DNA from: UBA2970 sp965221075
GTDB taxonomy: Bacteria > Verrucomicrobiota > Verrucomicrobiia > Limisphaerales > AAA164-E04
Direction: 5' to 3'
Assembly: GCA_965221075.1 (NCBI GenBank)
Contig: OZ244865.1
Location: 1,798,001 to 1,862,000, forward strand
DNA: 64,000 nucleotides
Shown: piece by piece, positions 1 through 9,800 of the stretch
How positions within the stretch are numbered: the stretch's first letter is position 1
How the letters are laid out: each line of letters begins with the position of its first letter
Program-made: the position numbers and the translations under genes
Notes under the pieces: generated by a model
Databases searched by the model: none
What the model saw: the letters and a program-made list of their open reading frames with translations, nothing else
What the model was told of the DNA's origin: nothing

Positions 1-840
1 TATGGCGCTGTTGTCCAGGTCGCCGGCTCCGGCGGCGATCGCCTGGTCGAGCAGGCTGAGGTGCTGGGCGGAGAGTGGGAGGGGAGCGCCGTGCCGCCGG
101 GCGGTCTGGAGCAGGATCTGGACATCCTTGCGGTGCTGGCTGAGGCGGGCCTGCGGCCGGTCGAAGTCCCCCTGGAGCATCCGCTCCCCCTTGGCGTCCA
201 TCGCCCGGGAGTAGGCGCTTCCCTCCTTGAGGATCCGGAGCGTGGTGGCCTGGCAGAGGCCGAGCCCGCCCGCCAGCGAGAGCCCCTCTGCCAGCGCCGC
301 CCGGTTGAGTCCCAGCACCAGGTTGAACACCAGCTTCATTCGGGCTCCGCTTCCAGCCTCGCCAAGGTGGAAGATCCGGGAGCAGAAGCTCTCCAGCAAG
401 GGGCGGCAGTCCTCCAGGAGGGACGGCGGGCCACCCACCAGGGCCATGGCCCGGCCCTGGCGCAGCTCGCTGCTGCTGCCGGCCAGCGAGGCGTCGAGGT
501 AGGCGGCCTGGCGGACCGAGAGCAGACGGGCCAGCTCGGCCTTCAGGTCCGGATCGCCGGTGGTGGTGTCCACGATGCGGTGCCCCTCGCGGATGCGGGA
601 GGCGTGCTCCTGCAGGGAATCCCGGACCTGCTCGGTGGCCAGGACCGCGTAGATCACGGTGCCGCAGGCATCGAGGACCTGGCCGGCATCGGCCTTTGCG
701 GGCATGCCCATCCGGTCCAGATCGGCCCGGCGCTCCTCCCTGGGATCGTAGCCGGCGACGGGTATGCCGCGCTGCCGGGCGCGGAAGGCGATGGCCTGCC
801 CCATCAGTCCCAGGCCGAGAAGGCCCAGCGGCCGGGTCAT
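1..840 (-). CDS. 3-hydroxyisobutyrate dehydrogenase-family reductase (C-terminus cut by window edge)
   Basis: Predicted NAD(P)-dependent beta-hydroxyacid dehydrogenase of the HIBADH / tartronate-semialdehyde reductase family. I translated 280 residues from the ATG at 840 downward; no stop occurs before base 1. The N-terminus has the Rossmann signature GLGLMGQAIA (residues 9-18). A family substrate-site segment reads DASLAGSSSELRQGRAMALVGG-like at about 116-137, where the usual SGG is replaced by AGS. The catalytic-lysine block MKLVFN carries Lys169. The start overlaps the stop of the upstream sulfatase gene as ATGA, so the two are probably translationally coupled. Substrate cannot be told from sequence; a role in processing a hydroxyacid released from a sulfated sugar is only an inference from context. 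Confidence 0.85.
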   Translation of the reverse strand, partial: MTRPLGLLGLGLMGQAIAFRARQRGIPVAGYDPREERRADLDRMGMPAKADAGQVLDACGTVIYAVLATEQVRDSLQEHASRIREGHRIVDTTTGDPDLKAELARLLSVRQAAYLDASLAGSSSELRQGRAMALVGGPPSLLEDCRPLLESFCSRIFHLGEAGSGARMKLVFNLVLGLNRAALAEGLSLAGGLGLCQATTLRILKEGSAYSRAMDAKGERMLQGDFDRPQARLSQHRKDVQILLQTARRHGAPLPLSAQHLSLLDQAIAAGAGDLDNSAI

Positions 841-2237
841 GGGCGGGCGTTCCCGAACCTCCCCAGGTTCCTGGCCTGACGGGCGTGGGCCATGGCTTCG
901 GTCTCCCGTCCCTGGTCCCCCTGCTCGGCCATCCACCGGTCCAGCTGGGCGGAGAGCTCCCTGCGCACATCCGCCAGGGCGGGATCCCCAATGCGGTTGT
1001 CCAGGCAGTGGGGGTCGAGCAGGACATCGTAGAGCTCCTCGGGGGGGCGGCGCTGGTAGCGGCTGGTCATCTCCCGGGCATGCGGATCTCCCGCATCGGC
1101 CGCCTCGAGCCACGAGGCCCACAAGGCCTTGGAGCCGTCCTTCCCGGTGACCACGTTGGTGAAGGCCTTCCCGGAGTTCAGGTTGCGGATGTAGCGGTAG
1201 CGGGCCGTGCCGCAGGAGCGGATGCCGTAGGCGTCCGAGCCGTCGATGATTCCCCGGGTGGTGTGGATGCCGAAGGTCCACTCGCGGTGGGAGTCGCTGA
1301 GCCCCAGGAGCGCCGGGAGGAAGGATCGCCCGTCGAGGCCCCCGGGGATCGAAGCCCCGGCCGCCTCCAGGAAGGTGGGGGCGACGTCCACGTACTCGAC
1401 CATGGCGCTGGAACGGGAACCGGGCCGGACGCGTCCCGGCCACCGGGCGACGAGCCCGGAGGCCAGCCCCATCTCGTAGCAGGTCCACTTGGCGAAGGGG
1501 AAGCCCGATCCCTGCTCCGAGGCCGCCATGACCAGGGTGTCCGAACGCAGCCCGTGCTTGTCGAGCAGCGACAGCAGCGCGCCGCACTGGCGGTCGAAGA
1601 AGGTGATCTCCGCCAGGTAGCGGGAGTAGTCCTCACGGGTCCTCGGGGTGTCCACGAAGCTGGGAGGCAGGACCAGCGAGGCGGGAGGGTAGGCCGAGGC
1701 GTCCCCCCTGGTGTAGGGGGAGTGGGGCTCGCTGGAGCAGGCGAAGAGGCAGAAGGGACGCCCTTCCTCCCCGGCCTCGAGGATCCACTGCTCCAGCAAG
1801 GGGTAGGGATCGGGCTGCGAGGGATCGGCGCTGCGGAACTCGTCGCTGTACTCGAAGGGGAACGACGCCCTGGGGGCGATGTGGGTCTTTCCCGACAGGG
1901 CGACCCGGTAGCCCGCCTCCTTCAGGTAGTGGGCGATGGAGCGGGTGCCCTGGTATACCGCGGCGTGGTTGGGCCAGGCGCCCGAGCGGACCGGGTAGAG
2001 GCCGGTGTAGAGGACGTGCCGGGTGGGGGAGCACATCGGAGCGCTCTGGAAGCAGCGGGTGAAGATCATGCCCTCCCGGGCCAGCTGGGAGAGATGCGGC
2101 GTGCGGGCCTGGCCGCCGTACACCTCCATGTCCAGGTAGGTGGCGTCGTCGGCCAGGATGAAGACCAGATTGGGGCGCTCGGACGCCAGCAGGGAGAGGG
2201 CCGCCAGGCAGGGCAGCAGGGCCAGCAGGGCTCTCAC
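837..2237 (-). CDS. Secreted sulfatase (formylglycine type)
   Basis: Type I sulfatase/phosphatase-superfamily hydrolase of 466 residues. A short signal peptide (about residues 1-18) is followed by the metal-binding Asp pair in FILADDATY (residues 30-31). The formylglycine motif CSPTR has its Cys at residue 69, so activity would require oxidation by a maturation enzyme that is not in this window. The start is GTG at 2237, overlapping the upstream TGA as GTGA; the downstream reductase begins within its own stop codon. This places it as the middle gene of a three-gene operon. The substrate, probably a sulfated polysaccharide or sulfated small molecule, cannot be assigned. Confidence 0.9.
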   Translation of the reverse strand: MRALLALLPCLAALSLLASERPNLVFILADDATYLDMEVYGGQARTPHLSQLAREGMIFTRCFQSAPMCSPTRHVLYTGLYPVRSGAWPNHAAVYQGTRSIAHYLKEAGYRVALSGKTHIAPRASFPFEYSDEFRSADPSQPDPYPLLEQWILEAGEEGRPFCLFACSSEPHSPYTRGDASAYPPASLVLPPSFVDTPRTREDYSRYLAEITFFDRQCGALLSLLDKHGLRSDTLVMAASEQGSGFPFAKWTCYEMGLASGLVARWPGRVRPGSRSSAMVEYVDVAPTFLEAAGASIPGGLDGRSFLPALLGLSDSHREWTFGIHTTRGIIDGSDAYGIRSCGTARYRYIRNLNSGKAFTNVVTGKDGSKALWASWLEAADAGDPHAREMTSRYQRRPPEELYDVLLDPHCLDNRIGDPALADVRRELSAQLDRWMAEQGDQGRETEAMAHARQARNLGRFGNARP

Positions 2238-5200
2238 GGCGAATGGGGGTGGAGCTCCAGAAGCTCCTTGGCGGTCCAGAAGCCGCTCCGGGATCCGGAA
2301 GCCTCCCGCACCTCCCTGACCTGCCCGGGGGAGATGGAGCTGGCGCGGTTGCCGAAGGCGTTGCGCACGTAGGTCAGGACCGCGGCCACCTCCCGGTCGT
2401 TAAGCAGTCCCCGGAAGGGAGTCATGGGGACGTAGCCGGGATAGGTCCTGCCCAGGACCTCGATGGGCCCGTGCATGCCGTCCAGGGTGAGCTTGATCAG
2501 CCTCTGGGGGCTCCCGTTGACCCACCGGGTGCCCGAGAGGGGCGGGAATCCGGTGGAGGCCAGCCCCTTGCCGTCCTGCTGGTGGCAGGTGGCGCAGTGG
2601 CCGTCGCGGCTGAAGATCTCCTCGCCCATGGTCCATAGCGCCTGCTCCTGCAGGGAGAGGTGGGCGGGAGCGGCTCCTGCCTTCTCCCCGGCCGGGGCCT
2701 CGGGGGCTTCGGCGCCCGAGAGGTTGGCCTTGGCCGTCTCGAAGGCGTTCCTCATCCAGGAGTCCACCGGATGCCTGGCGGCCGCCTCCAGCACACGGAG
2801 GCCGTCGGCGCCGCCCAGCCAGGAAGCGGCCACGATGGCCTCCAGTCGCACCCTGCCGTGGGGATCCTCCGCCGCCTCCAGCAGCAGCCCGGCGGCATCC
2901 TCGAAGCGGCCGGCGTTGTAGCGCAGCGCCCGCACCGCGGCGGCCCGGGCCTGGTGCGCCTCGGCCCCGAGGAGCCGGCGCAGGAGATCGGCGTCCACCC
3001 GGTTGGCTCCCCAGCTCACCCAGAGCCCCTCGAGCATCAGGCGCTCCTGGCCGGGATCCAGGGAGGAGATCCAGCGGGATAGGGCCGGAAGCACCTCCTT
3101 GGCCGGGCGCCCTCGCAGCTCCCTCCTACTGCGGTAGCGGGTGCGGTGCTCGGGAAGCTCCAGGTTGGCCAGGAGAGTCTCGACCGAGGCCCCGTCCACC
3201 TCCGCTGGCTCCACCAGGGGGCGGCCCGGATAGGTGATGCGGTAGATGCGGCCGTGGGCGTGGTCGCGCAGGGGATCCCGGATCGAATGCTGCATGTGCC
3301 CGATCAGCTGGTTGTGCCAGTCCACCACGTAGAGGGAGCCGTCGGGGGCGAACTCGAGATCCACCGGTCGGAAGTTGGGATCGCTGGACTGGAACAGGTC
3401 GTGCCGGTGGCGGCTGCGGTAGCCGGTGCCCTCGTCCTCCAGGGTGTGCTGCTTGGCTCCCAGGTAGCCGATGTTGTTGTTGAGGATGAAGTCCCCCTGC
3501 ACCTCGTCGGGGAAGTGGCGGCTGGAGACGAACTCCAGGCCGGAGGTGGGACGCACCCGGTGCTCCCTCTGGATCAGGCTGGGCGTGCCCCGGGTGGACA
3601 CCCCGTACCGGGCCCTGACCGCCACCGGGAGCATCCAGTGCATGTCGGTCCCCGAAGTGATCAGGAAGAAGTCCTGGCCCCACTCGTCGAAGGCGACGCC
3701 CCAGGGATTGGGGATGTTCGTCTGCACCGTGCGCTCCAGGCGCTGGCGCTGGGGGCTGAAGCGGAAGAAGCCTCCGTTGACCCCGCGCACCGGGCCGTAG
3801 GCGCTCTCCACGTTGCTGTGCAGGAAGACCCCCTCGCACAGCATGAAGGCCCCCGAGGGATCGGCGCAGAAGGCGCCGGCGGCGTGGTGGGTGTCGTGGG
3901 AGTCGAAGCCGGTGAGGATCAGCTCCCTGTGGTCGGCCCGGTCGTCCCCGTCGGTGTCTCTGAGCAGGACCAGATCCGGGGTGAGGGAGACGTAGACTCC
4001 TTCCGGGGCGAACTCGAAGCCCGTGGGCACATGCAGCCCGTCGGCGAAGACGATGGAGCGGTCGGCCCGCCCGTCCCCGTCGGCGTCCTCGAGGATCAGG
4101 ATCTTGTCGTTGGGGGGCGGATCCCCGGGGCGGTAGTGGGGATAGCTGGGCATGGTGGAGACCCAGAGCCGTCCCTTGTTGTCGAAGGACATCTGGACCG
4201 GATTGGCCAGCTCGGGGAACTCCGCCTCCGAAGCGAACAGTCCGATAGAGTACCCCTCTGCCATGGAGAACCTGTCGAGGGCGTCCTGGCCGTACTGGTA
4301 GCGGTTCTCCCTGCGGCCGGCCGCGTTGGTGGGGATGTCGGTCAGGGCCCGGGTCATGCCGTCCTCCTTCTCCAGGTCGATCTCCTCTCCCCGCAGGGCC
4401 GCATGGATGGCCCGGTCGCGGATGCTGGCCAGCTGGCGCAGCTTCTCGATCTCCTCGGGGTAGTTGACGTTCCCGTAGGGTCGCCAGCGCCTTCCGTAGG
4501 AATGCACCCCGTTGAGCATCTGGAAGTCGTTGAACCAGAACCAGTCCTTGTCCCTGACTGCCGCGTGCACCCGGCCTCGGATCCCGGTGGGCTCGGCGGA
4601 TCCGCTTCCGTAGAGTAGCCGGGCCAGTTCGGGGGCCAGCCGCCGGTATCCCGCTTCGTTGAGGTGGATCCCGTTGACGGTCAGGCGGTCGTCCGACTCC
4701 GAGAACCAGCGGTGGGTGAGGGAGAAGAGGTCGATGTGGGCCAGTCCGCGCCTCTCGGCCACTTCCCTGACCACGCCCGAGTAGAGGGCCAGGTGGGCGT
4801 TCTCCCGGCTGCCGTCGGGCAGGTCCTGCAGGGAGGAGAGGTCCTGGAACGCGGTGGGCGATACCAGGACCAGCCGGGGGGGCGAGGCGCCGTTGTACCT
4901 CTGCCGGAGGGTGTGCTCCACGAAGGCCTCCAGCTCCTTGCGGAACTTGTCCAGCCCTTCGGGTCCGTCGAAGGACTCGTTCATCCCGAAGAAGGCGACG
5001 ATGGTGTCCGCCCGCAGGGCGGAGAGCCACTCGTCCGGGGAGGGGTAGTGGCCGATCCCGCTGTGGATGGCGAACTCGGGGCGCAGCTCCTCGGCTCCCG
5101 GGAAGGCCCACTGGGAGCGCCGGGCGGGATGGGGGCGGAACGCCGGGGTGAATCCGGATCGGCCCATGTTGCGCACGATCAGCCTCTTTCCGGGGAACCG

Positions 5201-6352
5201 CAGGTGCAGCTCGGTCTCGAAGTGGCCGTAGTGCAGCATCCGCTCCGCCAGGCCGTTGCCCAGAAGCACGATCCGTTCCGCCACCCCGGGCCCGGGCAGG
5301 ACTCCCTCGGCGGACCGGGACTCCTCCAGCCGGCGCAGCTCCTCTTCGGAGAGGATCACCCGGGGGGAGGAGCCCCAGCCGAAGTCCGAGACCCGCAGGT
5401 CGCGCCTCGGAAAGTAGTCCTCGGGCTGGTGGCCGTAGAACGAGGGCTCGAAGGGATCCACCGGCTCGGCGTCCGCCCGCAGGGGGACCACCAGGCCGGT
5501 CAGGTGGTAGGCGGCGTTGATGAACAGCCGCCGGAGGTCCTCCCACTTGAAGTCCACCGAGGCGCCCGCGGTGGTGGCGAAGCACCGCCCGGTCCCTTCG
5601 CCGTCTGGGGTGGGGTAGGATTTCAGCCAGGCCAGCGGCATCATGGGCTGGTTCTTCTGCCCCTCGACGGGCAGGGAGGAGGGATCCAGCGACTCGGTGA
5701 CCGCTCCCCGCAGCAGGACCGTGGCCTCCTGCTGGTCGAGGCTCTCGATCCCGTAGATGTCCGAGGGGGTGAAGATGTCGTCCACCCCGTTGAGCAGGGG
5801 ATGGAATGCGTGCTCCTCCACCAGAACCGCCCTTCCCCCCTGCACCTTGTGGCGTCCTTGGTGGCTGTGCCAGTTCTCGCCCACCACCATCCTGCCGAAG
5901 TTCTGCCAGTCGTAGCCTCCGTAGCCGCCGGAGTCGCCGAAGGCGTGGGTGGCGGTCCGGAAGGCGACGATGGGGCCGCCTCGGCCGAGGTAGTCCAGGA
6001 TGGGCTGCAGCTGCTCGCCGGGCAGCTTGCGCCAGCGTGTGCCCAGGACCAGGAGGTCGGCCGTGCCGAGGACGTCGGTGTGGGGGATGTTGTCGATCTG
6101 GTTGGGATTGACGCATCCGGTCTTCCGGTCGATGGCGAAGAGCACGGTGCAGCGGAAACCGTGGCGGCGGGCCAGGATCTTGGCCAGCATGGGGCAGGAT
6201 TCCTCCGACCGGTACTCCTCGTCTCCCGAGACGAGGACGATGTGCTTGCCGTTGGCCAGGCGGGACGGCGGTTCGAATACCAGAGGGGAGGCCTGGGTCG
6301 ATTCCGCGAGCCCAAGGACGGCAGCCAGGGCGTAGAGGGTGGGGCGTTTCAC
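2234..6352 (-). CDS. ThuA - SGNH-like - propeller dehydrogenase - HEAT - cytochrome c fusion protein
   Basis: Large secreted multidomain protein of 1372 residues. I chose the GTG at 6352 because it directly begins a signal peptide (VKRPTLYALAAVLGLAEST); the open frame extends 108 codons upstream but that part is low-complexity. Order seen: ThuA-like domain (about 30-280), SGNH/GDSL-like domain (about 345-560), a beta-propeller of the PVC membrane-bound-dehydrogenase type (about 680-1010) with Ca-binding-like DADGDGRAD and DTDGDDRAD, HEAT-like helices (about 1070-1200), and a C-terminal cytochrome c with CATCH (Cys1253, Cys1256, His1257) and a possible axial Met at about 1310. The SGNH block I reads GNGL instead of GDSL and block V reads NGIHLN, so catalytic Ser and Asp seem absent. 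Probable role: periplasmic sugar oxidation with electrons passed to the haem; inferred from family. Confidence 0.85.
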   Translation of the reverse strand: MKRPTLYALAAVLGLAESTQASPLVFEPPSRLANGKHIVLVSGDEEYRSEESCPMLAKILARRHGFRCTVLFAIDRKTGCVNPNQIDNIPHTDVLGTADLLVLGTRWRKLPGEQLQPILDYLGRGGPIVAFRTATHAFGDSGGYGGYDWQNFGRMVVGENWHSHQGRHKVQGGRAVLVEEHAFHPLLNGVDDIFTPSDIYGIESLDQQEATVLLRGAVTESLDPSSLPVEGQKNQPMMPLAWLKSYPTPDGEGTGRCFATTAGASVDFKWEDLRRLFINAAYHLTGLVVPLRADAEPVDPFEPSFYGHQPEDYFPRRDLRVSDFGWGSSPRVILSEEELRRLEESRSAEGVLPGPGVAERIVLLGNGLAERMLHYGHFETELHLRFPGKRLIVRNMGRSGFTPAFRPHPARRSQWAFPGAEELRPEFAIHSGIGHYPSPDEWLSALRADTIVAFFGMNESFDGPEGLDKFRKELEAFVEHTLRQRYNGASPPRLVLVSPTAFQDLSSLQDLPDGSRENAHLALYSGVVREVAERRGLAHIDLFSLTHRWFSESDDRLTVNGIHLNEAGYRRLAPELARLLYGSGSAEPTGIRGRVHAAVRDKDWFWFNDFQMLNGVHSYGRRWRPYGNVNYPEEIEKLRQLASIRDRAIHAALRGEEIDLEKEDGMTRALTDIPTNAAGRRENRYQYGQDALDRFSMAEGYSIGLFASEAEFPELANPVQMSFDNKGRLWVSTMPSYPHYRPGDPPPNDKILILEDADGDGRADRSIVFADGLHVPTGFEFAPEGVYVSLTPDLVLLRDTDGDDRADHRELILTGFDSHDTHHAAGAFCADPSGAFMLCEGVFLHSNVESAYGPVRGVNGGFFRFSPQRQRLERTVQTNIPNPWGVAFDEWGQDFFLITSGTDMHWMLPVAVRARYGVSTRGTPSLIQREHRVRPTSGLEFVSSRHFPDEVQGDFILNNNIGYLGAKQHTLEDEGTGYRSRHRHDLFQSSDPNFRPVDLEFAPDGSLYVVDWHNQLIGHMQHSIRDPLRDHAHGRIYRITYPGRPLVEPAEVDGASVETLLANLELPEHRTRYRSRRELRGRPAKEVLPALSRWISSLDPGQERLMLEGLWVSWGANRVDADLLRRLLGAEAHQARAAAVRALRYNAGRFEDAAGLLLEAAEDPHGRVRLEAIVAASWLGGADGLRVLEAAARHPVDSWMRNAFETAKANLSGAEAPEAPAGEKAGAAPAHLSLQEQALWTMGEEIFSRDGHCATCHQQDGKGLASTGFPPLSGTRWVNGSPQRLIKLTLDGMHGPIEVLGRTYPGYVPMTPFRGLLNDREVAAVLTYVRNAFGNRASSISPGQVREVREASGSRSGFWTAKELLELHPHSP

Positions 6353-6885
6353 TGGTGGAGGGAGCCAGATGCTAGGACCGGCTCGTCCTGGAATGGAAGC
6401 CTGAACGGTCTCAGGTCCTCTCGATGCGCCGCACGATGCATGGCCCGCTCTGCTCTCCGGGCGGCTCTCCAGGATGCGATGCCCTGCGGGGGAGGCGGTC
6501 CCGGCGCCCAAGCGCGGGAAGCTGTCAGTTCCGCCCGTAACGGGCAGGAGGCTTATGTCGCCTCCTCCCCGCGCGCTTGCGTGGGATCGATCCTCTGTAC
6601 TGCCGGTGCACCGGAGCTCTCCCGGTCCGTCCTCGGAGAAAGAGGTTCGGGATCCGATGGAGAGAGCCGGATTCATCCTTTCGGCCCGGCGTGATTACCC
6701 GCAAGGTGGAAGCTTCCCCTGCCGGGTCTTCTGGGATGACAGGGGAGCAGGCGGCTCCCTTTCCAATTCCAGAGGTTGCGCCTGGCCGGGAGCTTCCGCA
6801 CGGGACGCTCCCATTTACGGTTTGACAAACAGGAGGGGGCACCGTTTCGTTAACCCACATCGCTTCCAGATCATACTACGGTTCC
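6353..6885. other. Divergent intergenic region with inverted repeats
   Basis: About 530 bases between two divergently transcribed genes with no convincing coding frame. It holds several short hairpins: AGGAGGC/GCCTCCT (6546-6566), a palindromic CCGGTGCACCGG near 6605-6616, GGGAGC/GCTCCC with a 5-base loop (6743-6759) and GGGAGC/GCTCCC with a 13-base loop (6788-6812). The last two share the same arm sequence. It must contain promoters for both flanking genes. A weak B12-box-like string is present on the minus strand but I do not call a riboswitch. Confidence 0.6.
6822..6850 (+). promoter_or_regulatory. Possible promoter of the TonB receptor gene
   Basis: An exact TTGACA lies at 6822-6827. With a 17-base spacer the -10 position reads TTTCGT (6845-6850), matching the TATAAT consensus at three of six positions. 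The implied start would be about 30 bases before the ATG at 6886. The -35 match is good and the -10 is poor. Confidence 0.25.
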
Positions 6886-9800
6886 ATGAGACCCTCTAAG
6901 CTGATTTGCCTGGTACTTGCGGGGGCGTGCCTGTGGGCACGGGGCCAGGAGGATCCCGATCCGGAAGCCGGGGCGGCCTCGGCGGAGCTCCGGGAGGACG
7001 CTCCCGTCGATCTCGAGGAGTTCGTTGCCGAGGGGACTCTGATCCGGCAGGTCGAGACTGCCTTCGAGTCCCGTTCGGTCCCGATTCAGGTCATCGACCG
7101 GGAGCAGATCGATATCGCGGGCTTCACCACCGCCGAGGAGTACTTCCAGAACCTGGCCATCAACGGGGGAGGAAGCGTTCCCATGCAGAACAACCAGACC
7201 GGATTCACTCCGGCGGCCTCCTCGATCTCGCTCAGAGGGCTCGGTCCGGACGCGACCCTGGTGCTGATCAACGGGAGGAGAGTCTCCTCCTATCCCATCG
7301 GCCAGGGCGGCGTGAGATCCTTCGTGGACCTCAACTCGATTCCCGCTTCCTCCATCGAGCGGGTGGAGATCCTCAAGGACTCCGGGACCGCCCGCTACGG
7401 CGCCGACGGGGTGGCCGGGGTGGTCAACATCATCACCAAGGAGGGATACGACGGGGCGGAACTGACCCTGCGCTATGGCAACGACACCAGCGGCACCGAC
7501 TCGTCCGAGTTCTACAGCTCGCTCTCCTTCGGCATCAACGATCCCACCGGAAACGTCACCGGGAACCTCTTCTACCTGAAGAAGAACTCGATCTTCCAGT
7601 CCGACCGGCCCTTCTCCACCGTCCCTCCCTTCCTGAGCTCCAACTCCATCCCCATGAACTCTCAGATCTCGGCCGGGGCCGCCCGGGCCGCCCTGGGGCT
7701 GGCCGCCGATGCTCCCATTCCCGGGGTCGACGTCGAGGGCGAGGAGGTTTCTCCCCAGGATCGCCTCATACTGGCCACCAGCGGCCCCTCCAATCCCGAC
7801 GGCTCCCGGCTCGACGGCGCCGCCATCGACATCAACGACGGCTTCCTGGATGCCTCCCGCTACACCTACCGGAGCACCTGGGGGGAGCACTCCCGCTACA
7901 ACTTCAACCTCAAGGCCCAGGCGACTCCCGCCATCGAGAGGATGGGCGCCTACCTCAGCTACTCCCGGCAGCTCTCCGGCTCGGAGCACTACCGCATCCG
8001 GGGAGACGCCAGCTTCACCCGCGCCGAGGCGCACAACTCCCTGGCTCCGACCGCGACCGGAAACTTCAGGAACTTCGCGGGAGTGAGCATCGTGGTCCCG
8101 GGCATGACTCCCTTCCCGCTGAACCGCCCCGATTCCCACTCGATCCTGGAGGAAACCATGGCGGCCGAGCCCGGCCCTGGCTACACCGTCCGTCCCGGGG
8201 AGGACGGGGTCCTGGGCACCGAGGACGACCTCTACCGGCTGAGCGAGGTTGCCGCAGGGGCCTACAACCCCTACAACCCCTTCAACCAGGATCTGGAGGG
8301 CACCTCCCGGATCCGCCTGGAGGAGTTCGGCCTGCGCACCAGCGACTCGGTGACCGACGCCTTCTTCACCACCTGGGCGCTGGAGGCCCGCGACCTGGAG
8401 ATCGCCGGCCGCACCTGGGGCTTCGACGCGGGGATGCGCTACAGCATGGTCGATTCCAGCACCGAATCCCGCTTCGTGTCCAAGTCCCTGATCAACCGCC
8501 TGATGAACGCCGCCGATCCCTGGTTCGATCCCGGCAGCGACGTCTTCCTGGGGACCACGACCCCCTACAACCCCTTTGGGGCTTCCGAAGCCGACGGATT
8601 CTACAGCGAGAACAACAGGATGATCGCCGGCAACGCCAGAGTGACCCTCAAGAACGAGGCCACCTCCGACCTCTTCGTCGGCTTCCTGGACGCCTTCAGC
8701 GGCGACATCTACTCCCTGCCCGGCGGCGACGTCTCCCTGCGCCTCGGATACGACTGGAGGCGGGAGAACATCGGGCAGATGCTCGATCCCCGCAGCGAGA
8801 CCGGCGACGTGGCCGGCAGCTCCATCGCCACCCGCGCCGACGCCGACCGCTACATCCACGGCGCCTACGCCAACGCCGCCATCCCCATCGTCAGTCCCGA
8901 CATGGACTCCTGGATACACTCCTGGGACCTCTCCCTGACCGGGCGCTTCGACCACTTCATCACCAGCGAGCGATCCTCGTTCGTCCCCAAGGTGAGCACC
9001 CGGATCCTCCCCACCCGCCAGATCGCCCTGCGCGGCAGCTGGGGGCTGGGCTACCGCGAGCCCTCCCTCTACGAGCTCTACATGGGGCTCAACTCCGGCC
9101 TGGGGACCATCTCCAATCCCTGGAACCCCGACGATCTGAATCCCGAGGTCCAGATCCACCGGCGGGGCAACCCCCAGCTGGATCCGGTGGATTCGGAGAG
9201 CTTCAACGTGGGCGTCGTCTACACGCCCGACTTCGTGAAGGGCCTGTCGCTGAGCCTGGACTACTGGACCATCACCCGGGAGAACCTGGTGATCATGAAC
9301 GCCCAGGACACGGTCGACCGCATCTTCGCCGGAGATTTCACCTACCCCGGGGAGGACGTCCGGCTCGACGCCCAGGACAACCTGCTGCTGGTCGAGACGG
9401 TGTTCCTCAACTCGGGGTACAACCGGACCCGGGGCATCGACGTGGGCTCCAGCATCAGCCTGCCGACCGAGTCGGCAGGCACCTTGAGCTGGTTCTTCGA
9501 CTTCACCTGGATCATCGAGGACCTGGCCCAGTCCAGCCCCACCCGGCCCCTGTTCGAATATGTCGGCTACGGGACCGGGACTCGCTTCGAGCTGCGCGAG
9601 CCCCAGGGAGTGGATGTCCAGATCGGGACCCAGGACGGCCAGCCCCTGGTGATCTCCAACATCGGAACGAACAACGACGCCTACCTCAAGTACCGGTTCA
9701 CCACCACCTTCGCCTGGAACTACGAGGACCTCCACGTCTCGCTGCTGGGCCGCTACACCTCGAGCTTCACCGACATCGGCCCCAAGCTGAACCTGACCAA

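Noticed and set aside
6353..6676. 108-codon extension at the start of the ThuA fusion protein
   Set aside because: The extension is low-complexity and would place the signal peptide internally; GTG 6352 begins it directly.
6700..6860. Possible cobalamin riboswitch on the minus strand
   Set aside because: A B12-box-like core and a GGGA-GTG-GAA arrangement occur, but the order and pairing do not match the conserved core well, and the strand points away from the TonB receptor. Kept only as a low-interest finding.
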